NCBI GenBank assembly: GCA_020723085.1
Contig: DYJN01000009.1
Coordinates: 31,486 to 81,128, forward strand
DNA length: 49,643 nucleotides
Direction of reading: 5' to 3'
Source: Arcobacter sp.
GTDB lineage: Bacteria > Acidobacteriota > Terriglobia > Bryobacterales > Bryobacteraceae
Notes under the pieces: model-generated
Database searches by the model: none
Told to the model about the DNA's origin: nothing
The model's input: only the letters and a program-made list of their open reading frames with translations
Position numbers and translations under genes: made by a program
Shown here: in pieces, positions 9,324 to 17,933 of the stretch
Layout of the letters: every line of letters starts with the position of its first letter
Position numbering within the stretch: position 1 is the first letter of the stretch

Positions 9324-10732
9324 GCCTCGGACCTCGATGGGGATTCCCGCCGCTTCCGCCAGGCCAGATAGACCGGGATGCCCGTGAGCACAATCAGCAG
9401 GCCGGGCCATGTGTAGTTGGGCTTGTACAGAAGCAGCATCAGTTCGATGAACGCCGCCACGGCGATGTAGACCGCCGGCAGCAGCGGGTAGCCGAGGGCG
9501 CGGTAGGGCCGCTCGGCGTCAGGGCGCGTGCGCCGGAGCACGAACAGCCCTGCGATGGTCAGGATGTAAAAGAGCAAAACAGCGAAGATAACATAGTCCA
9601 GCAGATCGCTGTAGCGCCCCGTGAGGGTGAGGAAGGCCGCCCACGCGCCCTGCATCCACAGGCTGTGGTTCGGCGTGTGCGTCCCGGGGTTCACCCGCCC
9701 CGCGGCGGCGAAGAACAGCCCGTCGCGCGCCATGGCATAGTAGACGCGCGCGCCGGCGAAGATCATTCCGTTCAGGCAGCCGAAGGTCGACACCATCACC
9801 GCCAGCGCCATCACCTGCGTGGCAGCCGGACCGAGGATCGTATGGATCACCGCCGTCGCCACTCGGTCTTCCGGCGCGCGCTGAATGCCTTCCAGCGGCA
9901 GCGCCATCAGGTAGACCGTATTGCAGGCCAGGTAGATCACCGACACGATGCCCACGCCGAGCGCGAGCGACAGCGGAAGGTTGCGTTTCGGATTCCTCAC
10001 CTCGCCCGCCGTGAAGGTCACGTTGTTCCAGGCATCCGAGCTGAACAGCGCCCCCACCATCGCCACCGCCGTCAGCCGCACCGCGTCCCAGGCGCTCCAG
10101 GGGACCTCCCAGAACCTGCCGAAGTTGCGCTCCATCGCCGCCGGCTGCCGCCCGAACAGCACGCCCGCGGCGATCAGCCCCGCCAGCGCGCCGATCTTGG
10201 CGATCGTGAAAATGTTCTGCACCCTTGCCCCGGCTTCGATCCCGCGTGTATTGTGCCAGGTCAGGGCCAGGATCAGCCCAATGGCGACCAGCATCTGAGT
10301 GTTGACGCCAGCCGGGCCGATTTTCACCAGCCACGAGTCTTCCGAGACCGCGGGCAGGAACACGCCCAGAAACTTCGCGAACGCCACAGCCACCGCCGCC
10401 AGCGTTCCGCATTGGATGACGGCGAACAGCGTCCAGCCGTACAGGAATCCCCACAGCGGGCCGAACGCCTCGCGCAGGTACACATACTGGCCCCCGGCGC
10501 GCGGCATCATCGCCGCCAGCTCGCCGTAGCTCAGCGCCGCGATCATCGTCAGCAGCGCCGTGGCCACCCAAGTCGACATCAGCAGCGCGGGCGAGGCCAC
10601 TTGCCGCGCGATGTCGGCGGAGACAATGAACACGCCGCTGCCGATCATCGACCCCATGACGATGGTCGTCGAATCCAGCAGCCCCAGCCGCTGCACCAGC
10701 CCCGTCTGCGTCACCGTGTCAGCGCGGTCCAT
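9320..10732 (-). CDS. APC-superfamily amino-acid permease/exchanger, LAT-like
   Basis: 470 residues, about 12 helices. GSMIGSGVFIVSADIA near residue 30 is the APC helix-1 signature, and the PRAGGQYVYLREAFGP segment is typical of LAT/SteT-type exchangers. FSSDAWNNVTFTAGEVRNPKRNLP marks the helix-6 region. It belongs to a different APC branch from the permease that follows it with a 4-base overlap, so the pair is not a recent duplication. Its start overlaps the end of thiE by 22 bases, which places both permeases in the thiE transcript. Confidence 0.9.
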   Translation of the reverse strand: MDRADTVTQTGLVQRLGLLDSTTIVMGSMIGSGVFIVSADIARQVASPALLMSTWVATALLTMIAALSYGELAAMMPRAGGQYVYLREAFGPLWGFLYGWTLFAVIQCGTLAAVAVAFAKFLGVFLPAVSEDSWLVKIGPAGVNTQMLVAIGLILALTWHNTRGIEAGARVQNIFTIAKIGALAGLIAAGVLFGRQPAAMERNFGRFWEVPWSAWDAVRLTAVAMVGALFSSDAWNNVTFTAGEVRNPKRNLPLSLALGVGIVSVIYLACNTVYLMALPLEGIQRAPEDRVATAVIHTILGPAATQVMALAVMVSTFGCLNGMIFAGARVYYAMARDGLFFAAAGRVNPGTHTPNHSLWMQGAWAAFLTLTGRYSDLLDYVIFAVLLFYILTIAGLFVLRRTRPDAERPYRALGYPLLPAVYIAVAAFIELMLLLYKPNYTWPGLLIVLTGIPVYLAWRKRRESPSRSEA

Positions 10733-11349
10733 TCTTCCATGCGCTCCCTGACCGTGGCTTTTGTCATCTCCTCCGGCATCAGGTCTCCGATCACGGCAAT
10801 CGAATCGACGCCCGTGCGCAGCACCGCCCGCGCCTGATCCCGCGTGATCCCGCCGATTGCCACAAGCAGCTTTTCCGTCAGCGCGCGCAGAGCGGCCAGC
10901 CGCTGCAGTCCCAGCGCGGGATCGGGATTCTCCTTCGAAAGCGTCTCGAACACGGGACCGATGGCCAGGTAATCCGCCGGCTCCTCCTCGGCGGCGCGCA
11001 GCTGCGCTTCATTATGCGTGGAGAAGCCGAGAAGGCGCGCCTCGCCGAGCACCCGCCGCGCCAGCCGCGGCGGCAGGTCGTTCTGCCCCAGGTGCACGCC
11101 GGCATCCAGCAGCGCGGCGATGTCGGCGCGGTCGTCGATGACCAGCCGCGCGCCAGCCCGCGCGCACAAACCAGCCAGCGCCGAAGCTGTTTCAAACACG
11201 GCGCGGGAATAATGTTCTTTGTGGCGCAGCTGCAGGATGCGCGCGCCGCCTTCCAGCAGCGCTTCGGCAAACCACAGCGGATCCCGGCCGCGCCGCTTCA
11301 GCGCGCCCGTGTCCACGATCGGATAGACCCTTGGAAGCTCCAGCCTCAT
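10711..11349 (-). CDS. thiE: Thiamine-phosphate synthase
   Basis: 212 residues, the normal length for ThiE, which joins HMP pyrophosphate and thiazole phosphate to make thiamine phosphate. Family motifs are intact: LQLRHKEHYS (about 39-48), IDDRADIAALLDAGVHLGQNDLP (about 71-93), GFSTHNEAQL, IGPVFETLSKENPD (about 130-143) and AIGGI. The ATG at 11349 is the only credible start, but it lacks a Shine-Dalgarno. The bases just upstream (CCCCTTCTC on the coding strand) belong to a palindromic repeat, so initiation may be weak or unusual. No other thiamine gene is present. It is 62 bases from the dynamin-like gene. Confidence 0.93.
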   Translation of the reverse strand: MRLELPRVYPIVDTGALKRRGRDPLWFAEALLEGGARILQLRHKEHYSRAVFETASALAGLCARAGARLVIDDRADIAALLDAGVHLGQNDLPPRLARRVLGEARLLGFSTHNEAQLRAAEEEPADYLAIGPVFETLSKENPDPALGLQRLAALRALTEKLLVAIGGITRDQARAVLRTGVDSIAVIGDLMPEEMTKATVRERMEEWTALTR

Positions 11350-11350
11350 G

Positions 11351-11387
11351 AGAAGGGGACAGGAACACGATACCCTGTTTCTGCCCG
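11351..11387. repeat. Imperfect palindromic repeat, copy A
   Basis: Contains GGGGACAGGAA, then 7 bases, then CCCTGTTTC. The CAGGAA-N7-CCCTGTTTC core recurs with the same spacing at 37382-37417. GACAGG can pair with CCTGTT. It resembles the REP/short palindromic class of dispersed elements, although no transposase of the RAYT type is in the window. It lies between the dynamin-like gene and thiE and touches the thiE start. Confidence 0.5.
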
Positions 11388-11411
11388 TCCGCGCACGCCC
11401 GCGCGCCGGCT

Positions 11412-13289
11412 TCACCCTTCCCGCAGCACCGCCTCCCGGAGGCGCGCCAGGTCCCCGCGGATCTCTTCCGTCCGCCCTCCCGCCGTGTTCAGCACCTGCA
11501 CCACAGTGTGGATCAGCGCCTCCAGCCGCCGCTTCGACTCGCCGAGCAGCGCGGCGTATGCTCCCGCCAGAGCGTCGTTCCACTGCGAGGTCAAACGCGC
11601 CAGGTTGATCTCCACCGCGCGCTCGATCTTGTGCCGGAAGTGCCGCCGCACCACGCCGCGGAACAGCGTCATCGGAATCGCCCAGGACAGCAGTTCCCAA
11701 TTGCGGTCGAAGATCTTGCCGACGCGGATGTCCGGCTCGCGCGGCTCCGCCGCCGGCATCTCCAGCTGCGACGTCTTCAGGGGCACCCCCAGCGCCTCCA
11801 GCATCTTCTCGGAAAGCCGGTTGCGGAAATCCTGCAACGCCTGCGAGAGCTGCCGGCTTACCCGCTTCACCGGTTCGAGGAACTCCTGCCGCTGCGCCGC
11901 CGACAGCGCCGCCAGCTCCCGGCGCAGCGCCTCTTCCAGCCAAGGCTCGAACCGCTCCATCGCCGCCGCCAGGCTCGCCGTCCATTCCGGGAACTTCGCC
12001 TCGAACTCACGCGACAGCCGCGCGGCGATCTCGTTCGCGTGGGGCCGCAGGCGGCTTTCGATGGCCGCGCGCGACGTCCCCGCCGCGTGGCGGACGATCA
12101 GCTCCAGCCCCAGCCTCGTGTCGTCGAGCGCCGCCTTCTCTCCCAGCACCCTGCGCCGCAGCGCCTCGCGCTCGCTCTCGGCTCGCTCGGCAGCCTTCAG
12201 CGCCACCGTCAGATACTCCGCCGCCTCCCTCCCCAGCGACTCCACCTTGTGCCGCAGGATCTCCTCGAACGGCTCCGCGCCTTCCTTCCGGAGCTTGCCC
12301 AGCAGCTCCGTCTCGAGCCGCCGCCGCTGCGCCTCGAAGCCCGGCTTCGCCGAATACGGGTACACCGGCAGCCCGCCCTCCCAGCGCGCCTCCAGCTGCC
12401 GCCGCACGAACTGCTCCACCTGCCGCCGCCCCTCTTCATCCAGCAGGTCGATCTTGGTCAGCAGCAGCGCGATCCGCGGCGTATAGCGCTCCAGCTCGGC
12501 GATCAGCTCGATGTCGTGCTGCGTCAGCGGCGGGTCCACGCCAACAGCCACCAGCGCCAGTCCCACGTTCGGCAGCCAGCCGCGGGAGGCTTCCGTGTTG
12601 TGCGCAAACACGCTCTCCATCCCCGGCGTGTCCACGAACCGCAGCCCGCGGTATCGCTCCATCCCGGGCAGCCACAAGCGCACCCGCGCCACCCCCTTCC
12701 GGTTGCCCGGATTCCGGCTCTCGTCTACAAACTCTCCCAGGCGCTCAACCCCCGTCTCCTCCCGCCGCCCGTCCACAAATTCGACCGCAGCCCTCTCCTG
12801 CCGCCCGTATCCGATCTCCGTCACCACGCTGGTCACCGGGATCACGCCCACCGGCAACAGCGCCCTGCCCATGAGATCGTTGAGAAACGTCGTCTTGCCC
12901 GCCTTGAACCGGCCGAGAATCGCCACGTTCACCGTTCCCTCGGCCGCAAAGCGCCGGCAGCTATCCAGAAAATCCTCGAGCGCCTCCAGTCCGTATTTGC
13001 GGATCATCGGCGCGATCAGTTCCAGCGTGGCGGCGGCTCCATCGGAGCCGTCCGCCCGGGTGCCGGGTACGGAATCGGATCTCAGCCCGCCGCCCCGCTC
13101 TCCTGCGGCTTCCCGCGCCCCGGCGCCTCCGGCAGGGACGTCAGGCGAAGTCCCCGGGACTCGCCCTGCTCTGCCTTCCAGCCCCTCGCCGCCATCGCCC
13201 CGGACCGCCGGCGGCTCCGGCTCCATCAGCGGTGTGTTCTGCGGAAGTGCCGCCTCCTGTGCCGGCCTCGCACCGTCAGCCTGTTCCAT
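11412..13289 (-). CDS. Bacterial dynamin-like GTPase
   Basis: 625 residues. The GTPase motifs are all readable: P-loop GRFKAGKTTF (G1, residues 126-135), PVTSVVTEI (G2, about 151-159), VDTPGMESV (G3, about 219-227) and LLTKIDLL (G4, about 277-284). A long charged helical region follows, as expected for the stalk of dynamin-like proteins that bind and remodel membranes. Residues 1-87 are a Pro/Gly/Arg/Glu-rich low-complexity segment, which is odd. They may be a disordered tail or an over-long start, since no alternative start with a better ribosome site stands out. The role is inferred as membrane remodelling. It heads the thiE/permease run. Confidence 0.88.
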   Translation of the reverse strand: MEQADGARPAQEAALPQNTPLMEPEPPAVRGDGGEGLEGRAGRVPGTSPDVPAGGAGAREAAGERGGGLRSDSVPGTRADGSDGAAATLELIAPMIRKYGLEALEDFLDSCRRFAAEGTVNVAILGRFKAGKTTFLNDLMGRALLPVGVIPVTSVVTEIGYGRQERAAVEFVDGRREETGVERLGEFVDESRNPGNRKGVARVRLWLPGMERYRGLRFVDTPGMESVFAHNTEASRGWLPNVGLALVAVGVDPPLTQHDIELIAELERYTPRIALLLTKIDLLDEEGRRQVEQFVRRQLEARWEGGLPVYPYSAKPGFEAQRRRLETELLGKLRKEGAEPFEEILRHKVESLGREAAEYLTVALKAAERAESEREALRRRVLGEKAALDDTRLGLELIVRHAAGTSRAAIESRLRPHANEIAARLSREFEAKFPEWTASLAAAMERFEPWLEEALRRELAALSAAQRQEFLEPVKRVSRQLSQALQDFRNRLSEKMLEALGVPLKTSQLEMPAAEPREPDIRVGKIFDRNWELLSWAIPMTLFRGVVRRHFRHKIERAVEINLARLTSQWNDALAGAYAALLGESKRRLEALIHTVVQVLNTAGGRTEEIRGDLARLREAVLREG

Positions 13290-13418
13290 TCCAGAAGCCT
13301 CGCCGTTTGGTCCAGCCCGCCCGCGCGCACCTTTCCGAGCACGCCGGCAGCGCCTGCTTTGTAGGAGTCATCAGCCGTGAGGAACGGCAGTTGAGGGCGG
13401 ACTCCACCGCCACCGCCT

Positions 13419-13889
13419 TCATTTTCTCATTTCTCGATCGCCGCCCGCGAACGCTTCCGCATGCACCAGCGCCGCCAGCCGCGGCAGCGCACGCGCCTGA
13501 TCGAGCGCCTCCGCCACGCCCATCTCGTGCAGCGGCAAGGGCCGCCTCGCGCCGCTCAGCTCCTCGGGCGACTCGATCTCCATGCGGTACAGACCGCCCG
13601 GCTGCCCGCCTCCACGCACCGCATCCACCAGAATCAGCCTGCCGTAGCCGCTCAGCTCCCCCAGCAGGTCTCCCAATGCCGTGCCCGCATCCACGATGTC
13701 CACGCCTTCGGGGACGCCCCCCTCCAGCAGCGCCCGGACCGCATGGACTCCGATCCCTTCTTCGCCGAGCAGCACATTGCCGAGTCCGGCGGCCAGCGTC
13801 TTCCTGCTCACACCGCTCAGGCCACCCTTGCCGTTGCCAGCCGCCGCCCGCCGGTTCGCCCTGACCATGTCCGCCCCTGCACGCGCCAT
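13419..13889 (-). CDS. HyaD/HybD-type hydrogenase maturation protease (orphan)
   Basis: Up to 156 residues. The M52 fold is recognisable from GLGNVLLGEEGIGVHAV (metal-site Glu), VDAGTALGDLL (Asp) and LVDAVRGGGQPG. These nickel-dependent endopeptidases trim the C-terminus of NiFe-hydrogenase large subunits, but no hydrogenase gene is in this window, so the substrate may be encoded elsewhere or be a different protein. The start is uncertain: ATG 13889, ATG 13868 or GTG 13811, the last of which begins just before the conserved GLGN. It is divergent from the phosphatase-superfamily gene on the plus strand. Confidence 0.78.
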   Translation of the reverse strand: MARAGADMVRANRRAAAGNGKGGLSGVSRKTLAAGLGNVLLGEEGIGVHAVRALLEGGVPEGVDIVDAGTALGDLLGELSGYGRLILVDAVRGGGQPGGLYRMEIESPEELSGARRPLPLHEMGVAEALDQARALPRLAALVHAEAFAGGDREMRK

Positions 13890-13931
13890 CAGCCGGCGCG
13901 CCTCACCCTCAGGAGCCGCCGCCTCGCCGGC

Positions 13932-13955
13932 GCCTCCCGCCGTGCGGCGGGGGGC
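13932..13955. other. G+C-rich hairpin in a divergent intergenic region
   Basis: A 10-base-pair stem (left arm 13932-13941, right arm 13946-13955, one G-T pair) with a GTGC loop. No T-run on either strand argues against a simple terminator. Confidence 0.4.
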
Positions 13956-13985
13956 GTCCGCGGGGGAAAATCAAACCTCCTGGTT

Positions 13986-14009
13986 CCCGGCAGGAGGGCT
14001 CCTGCCGGG
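13986..14009. other. Perfect 10-bp hairpin in the same divergent region
   Basis: CCCGGCAGGA-GGGC-TCCTGCCGGG, 30 bases from the preceding hairpin. It lies between the maturation protease and the phosphatase-superfamily gene. Regulatory or repeat-derived origin is possible. There is no T-run. Confidence 0.45.
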
Positions 14010-14098
14010 CGCCGGTTCCAGTTGCCAGGTTTCCTGCGCCCACTCCCGGGCAAGGAGAGCATCATCTTCGGCAATGCTACACTGCCGTCGGGGTGTCT

Positions 14099-15184
14099 AT
14101 GCGCCGCGCCCTGCCTCTCCTGCTCCTGCTCATTGCCTCCCGCCTCGTCTTTTCCCAGCCGCCTCAACCCCGCACAGCAAATGTCGTGCTTCTGATGACC
14201 GACGGCTTGCGATGGCAGGAGGTGTTCTCCGGCGCCGATGCCGCGCTGATGGAACGCAAAAGCGGCAGCTCCGCAGCCCTCCAGAAGCAGTTCTGGCGCG
14301 CCACGCCCGAAGAGCGCCGCGCCGCTCTGCTGCCCTTCTTCTGGTCCGTCGTCGCCGGCCAGGGACAGGTCTTCGGCAACCGCAGCCTTCGCTCCGAGGC
14401 GCGCGTCACCAACGGCCTGAACTTCTCTTACCCCGGCTACAGCGAGGCCCTCTGCGGCGTCGCCGACCCCCGCATCGACAGCAACGACAAGCGCTACAAT
14501 CCCAACCTCAACGTCCTCGAATTCCTTCACCGCCGCCCCGGCTTCGAAGGCCGCGCCGCCGCCTTCGGCGCATGGGAGCTCTTCCCGTGGATCCTGAACG
14601 CGCCCCGCTCCGGCCTGCTCGTCAACGCCGGCTACGAGCCGCTCCAGCTGCCCGAATCCCCGGGCTCCTTGCAGCTGCTCAACACCCTGAAAGCCGAAAC
14701 CGAATACTGGGAGGGCGAAGCCTTTGACTCGTTCACCTTCCACACCGCCCTCGAATACCTCCGCCTGCACAAGCCTCGCGTGCTCGCCATCCTGCTCGGC
14801 GAAACCGACGAATGGGCCCACGCGGGCCGCTACGACCTTTACCTGAAGTCCGCCCACCGCTTCGACCACTACGCGCGGCGGCTCTGGGATGCTCTCCAGT
14901 CGCTGCCCGAATATCGCGGCTCGACCACGCTCGTTCTCGCCACCGATCATGGCCGCGGCTCAAGCAGGAAATCCTGGCGCAGCCATGGACGCCGCATTCC
15001 GGAATCTCAGTACGTCTGGATGGCTTTCCTCGGGCCCGACACCCGCCCCCTCGGCGTGCTCCGCGACGCACCCCCGGTCTGGCAGGCGCAGCTTGCCGCC
15101 ACCATCGCCGCCCTGCTCGGCCAGGATTTCCGCGCCGCCGCGCCGGCTGCCGCCCCGCCCATCCAGAGCGTGCTCGCACGGTAG
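14099..15184 (+). CDS. Exported alkaline-phosphatase-superfamily protein
   Basis: 361 residues from the ATG at 14099. A GTG two codons upstream (14093) is also possible. Signal peptide at about residues 1-20 (RALPLLLLLIASRLVFSQ). NVVLLMTDGLRWQEVF provides the first metal Asp. NFSYPGYSE lies where the nucleophile Ser/Thr sits in phosphodiesterase/sulfatase relatives. LLGETDEWAHAGRYDLYL and LATDHGRG supply the expected distal Asp/His ligands. It likely hydrolyses a phosphate or sulfate ester in the periplasm. Substrate unknown. A TACACT box at 14078-14083 is a possible -10 element. Confidence 0.8.
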   Translation: MRRALPLLLLLIASRLVFSQPPQPRTANVVLLMTDGLRWQEVFSGADAALMERKSGSSAALQKQFWRATPEERRAALLPFFWSVVAGQGQVFGNRSLRSEARVTNGLNFSYPGYSEALCGVADPRIDSNDKRYNPNLNVLEFLHRRPGFEGRAAAFGAWELFPWILNAPRSGLLVNAGYEPLQLPESPGSLQLLNTLKAETEYWEGEAFDSFTFHTALEYLRLHKPRVLAILLGETDEWAHAGRYDLYLKSAHRFDHYARRLWDALQSLPEYRGSTTLVLATDHGRGSSRKSWRSHGRRIPESQYVWMAFLGPDTRPLGVLRDAPPVWQAQLAATIAALLGQDFRAAAPAAAPPIQSVLAR

Positions 15185-15215
15185 CGGCCCGGCGCCTTCC
15201 TGCTATCTTGTGGCT

Positions 15216-16529
15216 ATGCGCCTCCCGGTCCTCCTGCTGGTTTCCGTGACCGCCATGCAAGCCCAGATGATCCAGGTCACCGAACACACCCTCTCCAACG
15301 GCATGAAGATCCTCATCCACGAGGATCACGACGTGCCCAATGTCGCGCTGTATCTGTTCTTCAAAGTGGGTTCGCGCAACGAACGGCCCGGCGTCACCGG
15401 CATCAGCCATTTTTTCGAACACATGATGTTCAACGGCGCCCGGAAATACGGACCCAAGCAGTTCGACATTCAGATGGAAAAGGCCGGCGGCCGGAACAAC
15501 GCCTATACGAGCCGCGACGTGACCGTCTACACCGACTGGTTTCCCCGCTCCGCCCTCGAGCTGATGTTCGACATGGAAGCCGACCGCATCCGCGACCTCT
15601 CCTTTGATCCGAAGATCGTCGAAAGCGAGCGCGGCGTGGTCAGCTCGGAACGGCGCGCTTCGGTGGACAACAATCCCTTCGGCGCCCTGTCCGAGCAGCT
15701 AAACGCCACTGCATACATCGCCCATCCCTATCAGTGGCCTGTGATCGGCTGGGCTTCCGACATCGAAGCTTGGACGATGGAAGACCTCAAAGCTCACTAT
15801 CGCATGGGATATGCGCCCAACAACTGCGTCGTGGTTGTCTCCGGCGACGTCACCCCCGCCGATGTGCTGCCGCTGGCGAAGAAATACTTCGAACCGATCC
15901 CCAGGCAGGAGCCGCCGCCGCCCGTACGCACCGTGGAGCCTCCCCAGATGGGGGAGCGCAGGGTGGAGGTGCGCCGCCCGGCGAACCTGCCGCTGCTGAT
16001 GGTGAGCTACCATGCCGGCGCCGCGAAGGATCCGGATTTCCCCGTCTATCAGGTGATCGAGACTCTTCTGACAGGCGGGCGCAGCTCGCGCCTGCACCAG
16101 CGGCTTGTGGAGAAGGAGCAGCTCGTGCTGAACGCCGGCGGCGGCATCCGCCCGTCGCTCGACCCCGGCCAGTTCCTGTTCACGTTCCAGGTCCGCAGCG
16201 GCAAGCAGCCAGCCGGCGTGGAGAAGGCGCTCTATGAAGAACTGGAGCGCCTCTCCCGCGACCCCGTCCCGGCGGAGGAGCTTCAGAAAGCCCGGAACCA
16301 GATCCTCGCTGATTTCTACCGCCAGTTGAAAACCATCGCGGGCAAGGCGAACCTGCTGGGCAGCTATGAAGTGTTTTGGCGCGCCTGGAGCCAGATCAAC
16401 GAAGCGCCCGCGCGGATCGAGAAGGTCACCGCCGCCGACGTGCAGCGAGTCGCAGCCCGCCTGTTCTCGCCTCGCAACCGCACTGTTGGAACCCTGATGC
16501 CCGAACAACGCGCGGAGGTGAAGAAATGA
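15216..16529 (+). CDS. M16 zinc peptidase, catalytic subunit (exported)
   Basis: 437 residues from the ATG at 15216, chosen because it opens a signal peptide (MRLPVLLLVSVTAMQAQ). Earlier in-frame starts lie inside the previous gene. The inverted zinc motif HFFEH is at residues 65-69, and the third ligand fits Glu145 in VVSSERRA, the usual spacing of about 76 residues. Pitrilysin/processing-peptidase relatives work as two-chain enzymes that degrade short or unfolded peptides. Its stop overlaps the next gene as ATGA, and that gene encodes the non-catalytic partner. Confidence 0.93.
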   Translation: MRLPVLLLVSVTAMQAQMIQVTEHTLSNGMKILIHEDHDVPNVALYLFFKVGSRNERPGVTGISHFFEHMMFNGARKYGPKQFDIQMEKAGGRNNAYTSRDVTVYTDWFPRSALELMFDMEADRIRDLSFDPKIVESERGVVSSERRASVDNNPFGALSEQLNATAYIAHPYQWPVIGWASDIEAWTMEDLKAHYRMGYAPNNCVVVVSGDVTPADVLPLAKKYFEPIPRQEPPPPVRTVEPPQMGERRVEVRRPANLPLLMVSYHAGAAKDPDFPVYQVIETLLTGGRSSRLHQRLVEKEQLVLNAGGGIRPSLDPGQFLFTFQVRSGKQPAGVEKALYEELERLSRDPVPAEELQKARNQILADFYRQLKTIAGKANLLGSYEVFWRAWSQINEAPARIEKVTAADVQRVAARLFSPRNRTVGTLMPEQRAEVKK

Positions 16530-17920
16530 AAACCGCTCCGGGGATTCTGCTGATGACTCTGTCATTGTCTGCTTCCGCCCAGGTGCGCCTGCCCGAATTC
16601 ACGCGCGAGCAGTTGCCCAACGGCGCCACCCTGATCCTCCTACCCCGGCATGATGTGCCGCTGGTGAGCGTCCGGGCGGTCTTCCGCGGCGGCGCCGAAA
16701 TCGAGCCGGCGGGGATGAACGGCATCACGGCGGTTACGGTGGAGGTGATGCGCCGCGGCGCAGGCAAGCGCTCCGCCGCTCAGGTCGATCTCGATCTCGA
16801 CTTCCTCGGCGCCAGCCTCTCTTCCGGCAGCAACCGGCAGTCGGCTTATTTCTCGCTGGAATTTCTCTCGAAAACCGCGGCGGAGGCCCTGGCGATTTTC
16901 GGCGACATTCTCACCGAACCCGCCTTCCCTGAAGACGAGATCCGCAAAGTGCTGGCGCAGACGGCCGACCGGGTCCGCTCGGCCAAAGACAACCCGGCCA
17001 TGGCGGTAGGGCCGTACTTCAACGGCTTCTTCTACCCGCCCGGCCACCCCTACCGCCACTCCGGCGTCGCGGACGAGATCTCGGTGGCGCGAATCAACCG
17101 GGAAGAAATCCAGAAGCACTACCGCCGGATGGCGGTGGGAAAGAATCTGATCTTTGTCGCCGCCGGCGATTTTGACGCCAGGCAGTTCGCCCCGCTGGCC
17201 CGCCGCATCGCCGGGGCGCTGCCCGCGGGCGACGCCCTGCCACAGGCTGCGGCCAGGGATCCGCGCTTCGAGCGCGCGCGCCTGCTTCTGGTGGACAAGC
17301 CGGACGCCACGCAGACGTATTTCCGCATCGGCATGCCGGGCATCCACCGCCGCCACCCGGACCGCCCCGCCCTGCTCGTGGCCAATACGCTCTTCGGCGG
17401 GCGCTTCACTTCGCTGCTGAACGACGCTCTCCGGGTCAACGCCGGTCTGACATACGGCGCCAATTCGATTCTCGAGCTCGACCGCCTGACCGGCGCGATC
17501 GCCATCAATTCGTTCACGCCGACCGCCACCACGGTGAAGGCCATCGACCTTGCGCTTGATGTCCTGCGCCGATTCGCGGCGCAGGGCGTCTCGCAGGAAC
17601 AGCTCGACTCCGCCCGCGCTTACATCAAAGGCAACTTCCCCACTGACCGGCTGGAGACATCCGGCCAGCTGTGCTCCATTCTTGCCGAATTGGAAATCTT
17701 TGGGCTGGGCCGCGCCGCGATCGATGGATTCTTCCCGCAGCTCGACGCCCTCACGGTGGAGACCGTCAATGCCGCCATCCGCCGCCGGTTCACTTCGGAG
17801 AACCTCCAGTTCTGCCTGGTGGGCGACGCGTCCGCCATCCAGAAAGACGTGGCCAGGTACGCCGGCGCGATGAAGGTGATCTCCATCAAGGCGGAAGGCT
17901 TCGCCGCTCCGGATTTCTGA
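16526..17920 (+). CDS. M16 peptidase-like, non-catalytic partner subunit
   Basis: 464 residues with a signal peptide (residues 1-18, ending SASAQ). The start at 16526 has GGAGG upstream and overlaps the catalytic gene by 4 bases. At the position of HxxEH the sequence reads NGITAVTVEVMRRG, so the zinc ligands are gone. The C-terminal half keeps the family pattern (LNDALRVNAGLTYGANS, the R/Y-type substrate-binding loop of partner subunits). It probably forms a heterodimeric clamshell with the preceding peptidase. Confidence 0.92.
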   Translation: MKTAPGILLMTLSLSASAQVRLPEFTREQLPNGATLILLPRHDVPLVSVRAVFRGGAEIEPAGMNGITAVTVEVMRRGAGKRSAAQVDLDLDFLGASLSSGSNRQSAYFSLEFLSKTAAEALAIFGDILTEPAFPEDEIRKVLAQTADRVRSAKDNPAMAVGPYFNGFFYPPGHPYRHSGVADEISVARINREEIQKHYRRMAVGKNLIFVAAGDFDARQFAPLARRIAGALPAGDALPQAAARDPRFERARLLLVDKPDATQTYFRIGMPGIHRRHPDRPALLVANTLFGGRFTSLLNDALRVNAGLTYGANSILELDRLTGAIAINSFTPTATTVKAIDLALDVLRRFAAQGVSQEQLDSARAYIKGNFPTDRLETSGQLCSILAELEIFGLGRAAIDGFFPQLDALTVETVNAAIRRRFTSENLQFCLVGDASAIQKDVARYAGAMKVISIKAEGFAAPDF

Positions 17921-17933
17921 AGGGGATGATCCG

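Noticed and set aside
9665-10837. Plus-strand frame antisense to the LAT-like permease and thiE
   Set aside because: His/Arg-rich with no motif; the minus-strand genes are unmistakable.
11508-13364. 618-codon plus-strand frame over the dynamin-like gene
   Set aside because: Composition typical of an antisense frame; intact GTPase motifs are on the minus strand.
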